From: Anaerolineales bacterium
Lineage (GTDB): Bacteria; Chloroflexota; Anaerolineae; Anaerolineales; Villigracilaceae
Assembly: GCA_020851785.1 (NCBI GenBank)
Contig: JADZCC010000004.1
Coordinates: forward strand, 1-64,000
Direction of reading: 5' to 3'
Length of the DNA stretch: 64,000 nucleotides
Shown: one piece after another, positions 60,655-64,000 of the stretch
Layout of the letters: the number at the start of each line of letters is the position of its first letter
Position numbering within the stretch: position 1 is the stretch's first letter
Notes under the pieces: generated by a model
The model's database searches: none
Told to the model about the DNA's origin: nothing
Seen by the model: only the letters and a program-made list of their open reading frames with translations
Translations under genes and position numbers: made by a program

Positions 60655-61400
60655 TGAATGGACCTCCCCCCGTAAAAAAACTTTCCAGCATGAGCGCGGT
60701 GTTCCCCGCCTATAACGATGGCGGCACAATTACCAGCATGGTGGCGGCCGCGGCCCTGGCCCTGCGCCAAACCACAACGGATTTTGAAATCATCGTAGTG
60801 AACGACGGCAGTACGGATTACACTGCGACGATCCTGGAAGAGACCGCCCGACTCTACCCGGAATTGAAAGTGATTACGCATTCCGTCAATCAGGGCTATG
60901 GCGCGGCCTTGCGAAGCGGCTTTCAGGCGGCCGTCAAAGATTGGGTCTTCTACACCGACGGCGATTCGCAATACAACCCTTTGGAATTGGTCAATTTGGT
61001 GAACGCGCTGGCAGGCGGCGCAGACGCGGTCAATGGCTACAAACTCACGCGCAACGATTCATGGATGCGCATTGTGATTGGGCGGGCGTACCATTACTTC
61101 GTCAAATTTCTTTTCGGCATTCGCATCCGCGACGTGGATTGCGACTTTCGCTTGATCCCCCGTAAAATTTTGGCGGAAATTAAACTCACCAGCAAAACCG
61201 GCGCCATTTGTTTGGAACTGGTCAAAAAGATTCAGGATTTTGGATATACCTTCGCGGAAATTCCGGTCAACCATTATTCGCGTAAATATGGCGTTTCGCA
61301 GTTCTTTTCGCCGAAAAGAATCGCCCGCACGTTATCCCAACTCTCCAACCTGTATTGGATTTTGGTCGTCAAAAAAGAACACCTTAAGCGGGCGGGCTGA
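60651..61400 (+). CDS. family 2 glycosyltransferase (DPM1/polyprenyl-phosphate type)
   Basis: This 249-residue protein has VFPAYNDGGTI, VVNDGSTD, NQGYGAALRSGF and the DxD-like YTDGDSQYNP, with late motif VDCDFRLI. There are no membrane spans. Such enzymes put a sugar from a nucleotide donor onto polyprenyl phosphate, the donor needed by the GT-C enzyme of the same operon. The start ATGATG overlaps the methyltransferase stop. Confidence 0.9.
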   Translation: MMNGPPPVKKLSSMSAVFPAYNDGGTITSMVAAAALALRQTTTDFEIIVVNDGSTDYTATILEETARLYPELKVITHSVNQGYGAALRSGFQAAVKDWVFYTDGDSQYNPLELVNLVNALAGGADAVNGYKLTRNDSWMRIVIGRAYHYFVKFLFGIRIRDVDCDFRLIPRKILAEIKLTSKTGAICLELVKKIQDFGYTFAEIPVNHYSRKYGVSQFFSPKRIARTLSQLSNLYWILVVKKEHLKRAG

Positions 61401-62398
61401 TGGATTGGCAGGCCGCATACCATCACAAACGCGCGTTGATTACCGGCGGGCTGGGCTTTATTGGCAGTAACCTGGCGCGTAAACTCCTGGCTTTGGGAGT
61501 CGAAGTCACGATTGTAGATAATCTCGATTCGGATGGCGGCGGGAATCCATTTAACCTTGCGGGCGTGGAGCGGGACGTGCGTGTGATTCGCGCTGAACTT
61601 GCCGACGAAACTCAAATGAAACCATTGCTTCACGGACAGGATTATTTATTCAACCTGGCCGGGCAGATGAGTCACCTGGGCAGTATGCAAAACCCGCTTA
61701 AGGATTTACACGTTAATGCAACTTCGCAATTGCAAGTCTTGGAACTCTGCCGCGTGCAGAATCCTGAAATCAAGATCGTCTTTGCCGGTACGCGTCAGGT
61801 CTATGGGCGGCCGCAAACTCTGCCCGTGGATGAACAGCACGCGCTCAAGCCAGTAGATAATAACGGCGTGAGCAAACGCGCAGGCGAGATGTATCATCTG
61901 GTGTATCACCGCGCATACGGCATGAAAACCAGTGTCATCCGTATGACCAACGTGTATGGCCCGCGAATGCGCATCAAAGATGCGTCCCTCAATTTCATGG
62001 CCTGGTGGTTTCGTCAATTGTTGGCGGGCGCGCCCATTCAAATTTTTGGAACTGGCGCGCAAGTGCGCGACTTTACCTATGTGGACGACGTGGTTTCAGC
62101 GTTACTGTCGTGCGCGGCCGCGCCGGAGGCTTACGGAAAAATCTATAACTTGGGCGGGGAGCGGAGTAACCTCCTCAACCTGGCGCGCCGGATGATTGAA
62201 CTCAACGGCGCTGGCGCCTACGAGCTTGTGCCTTTCCCTGAAGGACGCAAACGAATTGACATTGGCGACTACTATGCGGATTACAAGCTGATTCAGCGTG
62301 AGTTGGGTTGGGAGCCGCAAGTTTCGTTGGCCGCGGGCATTCGCCAAACTCTGGAATATTATCGCGCGCATCAAAAGGAGTATCTGTCAGATGCCTGA
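61400..62398 (+). CDS. NAD-dependent nucleotide-sugar epimerase/dehydratase
   Basis: This 332-residue extended SDR protein has the NAD motif [13 protein letters not shown] (about 15-27), acidic strand end [10 protein letters not shown], active-site Thr in FAGTRQVYG, and the YxxxK site. The expected Y-x-x-x-K is seen only as [17 protein letters not shown] with Tyr and no obvious Lys at +4 where GVSKRAGE precedes it, so the catalytic pair should be checked. It probably makes the sugar precursor for the aminotransferase that overlaps its 3' end. Confidence 0.85.
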   Translation: MDWQAAYHHKRALITGGLGFIGSNLARKLLALGVEVTIVDNLDSDGGGNPFNLAGVERDVRVIRAELADETQMKPLLHGQDYLFNLAGQMSHLGSMQNPLKDLHVNATSQLQVLELCRVQNPEIKIVFAGTRQVYGRPQTLPVDEQHALKPVDNNGVSKRAGEMYHLVYHRAYGMKTSVIRMTNVYGPRMRIKDASLNFMAWWFRQLLAGAPIQIFGTGAQVRDFTYVDDVVSALLSCAAAPEAYGKIYNLGGERSNLLNLARRMIELNGAGAYELVPFPEGRKRIDIGDYYADYKLIQRELGWEPQVSLAAGIRQTLEYYRAHQKEYLSDA

Positions 62399-63497
62399 GA
62401 TTCCGATGATTCAGTTAAGCGAACAATATCGCGCCTTGCGCGTGGAGTTGGATGAAACGGTCAGGCGGGTTTTTGAGCAGGGCGCGTTCATCCTCGGCGC
62501 TGAAGTGGCCGTGTTTGAAAGCGAGTTCGCCGCCTATTGCGAATCCGCTTATGCGGTTGGCGTGGCTTCCGGCACAGAGGCCTTGCAGTTGGCGCTGATG
62601 GCTTGCGGGGTTGGAGAAAATGATGAGGTGATCACCTCTGCCCATACCGCTGTGGCCACCGTCGCCGCGATTGAGGCGTGCGGCGCGCGTCCGCGTTTGG
62701 TGGATGTAACCCTCGAACGCTACACGCTCAATCCTGCTCTGCTTACTGAAGCGCTCAGCCAGCGGACGCGCGCCATCGTTCCGGTTCATCTCTATGGATG
62801 TCCCGCAGACTTGACTCCCATTTTGGAATTTGCAAAAACACAGGGACTTTTTGTCATCGAAGATTGCTCGCAGGCGCATGGCGCAACCTACGCCGGACGA
62901 AAAGTCGGCTCGTTTGGAGAGTTGGCCGCGTTTAGTTTTTATCCCACTAAAAATTTGGGCGCGTTTGGCGACGGGGGAGCGGTGACGACGAAAGACCCAA
63001 GCCTCGCGGAAAAACTGAAAGCCCTGCGCCAATATGGTTGGAAGGAACATTATGTCAGTTCGCTCAAAGGCTTGAACAGCCGCTTAGACGAATTGCAAGC
63101 CGCGCTCTTGCGCGTGAAATTAAGATATTTGGATGCGTGGAATCAGCGCCGCCGCGAATTGGCTAACTTATATTTGGAACTGTTGGCCGGGACGGAACTG
63201 ACTTTGCCGATTCAGCCCGCAGATGCGACGCATGTCTTTCATCAATTTGTGATTCGCCATCCCCAGCGTGATGCCTTGCGGGCTTTTCTAAAAGCGTGGG
63301 GCATTCATACGCTGATTCATTATCCTGTGCCGATTCATTTACAACCCGCCTATGCGGACCTGGGCTACGCGCGCGGCTCTCTTCCAAACGCAGAACGGGC
63401 GGCGAATGAAGTCCTCTCCCTGCCGCTCTACCCGGAGTTGACGGAAGAACAGGTCCGCTTTGTGTGTGCGGGCATTCGGGAGTTTGCGAAAGGCTAA
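62391..63497 (+). CDS. DegT/DnrJ/EryC1/StrS-type sugar aminotransferase
   Basis: This 368-residue PLP enzyme has [23 protein letters not shown], and the PLP Lys in [15 protein letters not shown]. It transfers an amino group to a keto-sugar nucleotide. The ATG at 62391 overlaps the epimerase stop, has AGGAG upstream, and matches the family start [14 protein letters not shown]. With the preceding genes it suggests an amino-sugar-containing surface glycan. Confidence 0.93.
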   Translation: MPEIPMIQLSEQYRALRVELDETVRRVFEQGAFILGAEVAVFESEFAAYCESAYAVGVASGTEALQLALMACGVGENDEVITSAHTAVATVAAIEACGARPRLVDVTLERYTLNPALLTEALSQRTRAIVPVHLYGCPADLTPILEFAKTQGLFVIEDCSQAHGATYAGRKVGSFGELAAFSFYPTKNLGAFGDGGAVTTKDPSLAEKLKALRQYGWKEHYVSSLKGLNSRLDELQAALLRVKLRYLDAWNQRRRELANLYLELLAGTELTLPIQPADATHVFHQFVIRHPQRDALRAFLKAWGIHTLIHYPVPIHLQPAYADLGYARGSLPNAERAANEVLSLPLYPELTEEQVRFVCAGIREFAKG

Positions 63498-63522
63498 GTT
63501 TTCAATTGAAAAAGGCGTTTTT

Positions 63523-63553
63523 CCGCGTCCAATTTTGAAACGATCAGGTTGCT
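63523..63553. repeat. second copy of the thiB-thiP intergenic repeat
   Basis: CCGCGTCCAATTT, then GAAAC, three variable bases, CAGGT, two variable bases and CT: 25 of 31 bases agree with 5345-5375. Confidence 0.65.
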
Positions 63554-63583
63554 GGATTTTTTCAAGCTATTTTTTGAGCAGAG

Positions 63584-63589
63584 TATAAT
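63584..63589 (+). promoter_or_regulatory. -10 element, probable leaderless start of the MFS gene
   Basis: TATAAT ends 7 bases before the ATG at 63597, so transcription should begin at or next to the start codon. The -35 is weak (TTCAAG, 17-bp spacing). No ribosome site precedes the ATG. Confidence 0.5.
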
Positions 63590-63596
63590 TTCCCCC

Positions 63597-64000
63597 ATGA
63601 CTAAAAACCTTGAAGCAATTGCCAGAAAAATTACCGGGATCTTGTTCGCGCAACAAGCGCTGGCTTCAGCGGGCTTTATTGCGGCGGCCACCCTAAACTC
63701 CATTGTGGGGAAGGAATTAACGCAAAACGCCAGTTGGGCGGGAGTTCCAACGGCGGTCTATTTGTTGGCCGGGGCCTTCGCCGCTTTTGGCTGGGGCTAT
63801 GTCTTCGATGCGATTGGCAGGCGCAAAGGGCTGACCATTGGCTTACTCTCCGGCGCGGTGGGTTCGGGCGTCACCTTTTATGCCATTGCGATTCATTCGT
63901 TCTTCTTTTTTATGATTGGGATGATTCTGATGGGCATTGGCAACGCGGCCGTGACGTTGGGCCGGTTTGCGGCGGCGGAAGTGAACAAGCCGGAGCATCG
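63597..64000 (+). CDS. MFS transporter, 3' end cut by window edge
   Basis: The first 134 codons are visible (MTKNLEAIARKITGILFAQQ start). There are at least four hydrophobic segments, with the MFS loop 2-3 motif DAIGRRKGLTIG after the second. The substrate cannot be inferred. The start is chosen from the initial basic amphipathic segment and the -10 element placed for a leaderless message. Confidence 0.8.
   Translation, partial: MTKNLEAIARKITGILFAQQALASAGFIAAATLNSIVGKELTQNASWAGVPTAVYLLAGAFAAFGWGYVFDAIGRRKGLTIGLLSGAVGSGVTFYAIAIHSFFFFMIGMILMGIGNAAVTLGRFAAAEVNKPEH

Overview
The window is a piece of a bacterial chromosome of about 50-55% G+C by eye, with no rRNA, tRNA, CRISPR array or prophage that I could recognise. 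Gene content points to the Chloroflexota, class Anaerolineae. The pointers are the many GAF-rich soluble and membrane sensor kinases, lipoprotein-type ABC binding proteins, a glycine-cleavage T protein fused to serine hydroxymethyltransferase, family-specific proteins of unknown function, and intergenic repeats of heptads and short palindromes. The phylum call is an inference from family knowledge, not from a marker-gene comparison.

Layout. 1-3303: end of a GAF/PAS histidine kinase, its CheY-like regulator, and an alpha/beta-hydrolase-fold protein without its nucleophile. 3374-8485: a thiamine unit with sigma70-type promoter, TPP riboswitch, attenuator, thiN and a ThiBPQ-type transporter, ending with a DUF402 gene and a terminator. 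8501-15830: small and large membrane proteins, phosphofructokinase, a structured minus-strand RNA with a tiny ORF, family-X DNA polymerase/PHP, and an AAC(6')-like acetyltransferase. 15961-21717: a HAMP histidine kinase coupled to a Thr/Pro-rich anchored protein, then a secreted repeat protein. 21795-25032: the glyA-gcvT fusion. 25067-29695 (minus): carbonic-anhydrase-like protein, dihydropyrimidinase, a protein of unknown function, a HigBA-type toxin-antitoxin pair, and a PLP enzyme. 29788-37077: membrane protein, MFS transporter, and a TetR-controlled ABC/HlyD efflux operon invaded by a four-helix-bundle cassette. 37078-37634: a decayed island with an IS-like end and gene fragments.

37635-55076 is the most unusual region: about 17 kb of minus-strand signalling genes. 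From promoter to end they are a MASE1-PAS-GAF kinase, a DNA-binding response regulator, a REC-REC-GAF-DHp protein without ATPase domain, a kinase-less Cache-HAMP-GAF sensor, an NMT1/THI5-like binding lipoprotein, a second kinase-less sensor paralogue, a second giant kinase, a threonine-synthase-like PLP protein carrying a C-terminal receiver domain, and a single-domain receiver. I read it as one multi-component phosphorelay with an extracellular ligand-binding protein, two adaptor sensors, two kinases, several receivers and a metabolic enzyme as possible output. The link between components is inferred from gene order.

55192-57457 holds rny and recX (overlapping). 57937-63497 is a five-gene cell-surface glycan operon: GT-C glycosyltransferase, methyltransferase, GT2, nucleotide-sugar epimerase and sugar aminotransferase. 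An MFS gene with an apparently leaderless start runs off the right edge.
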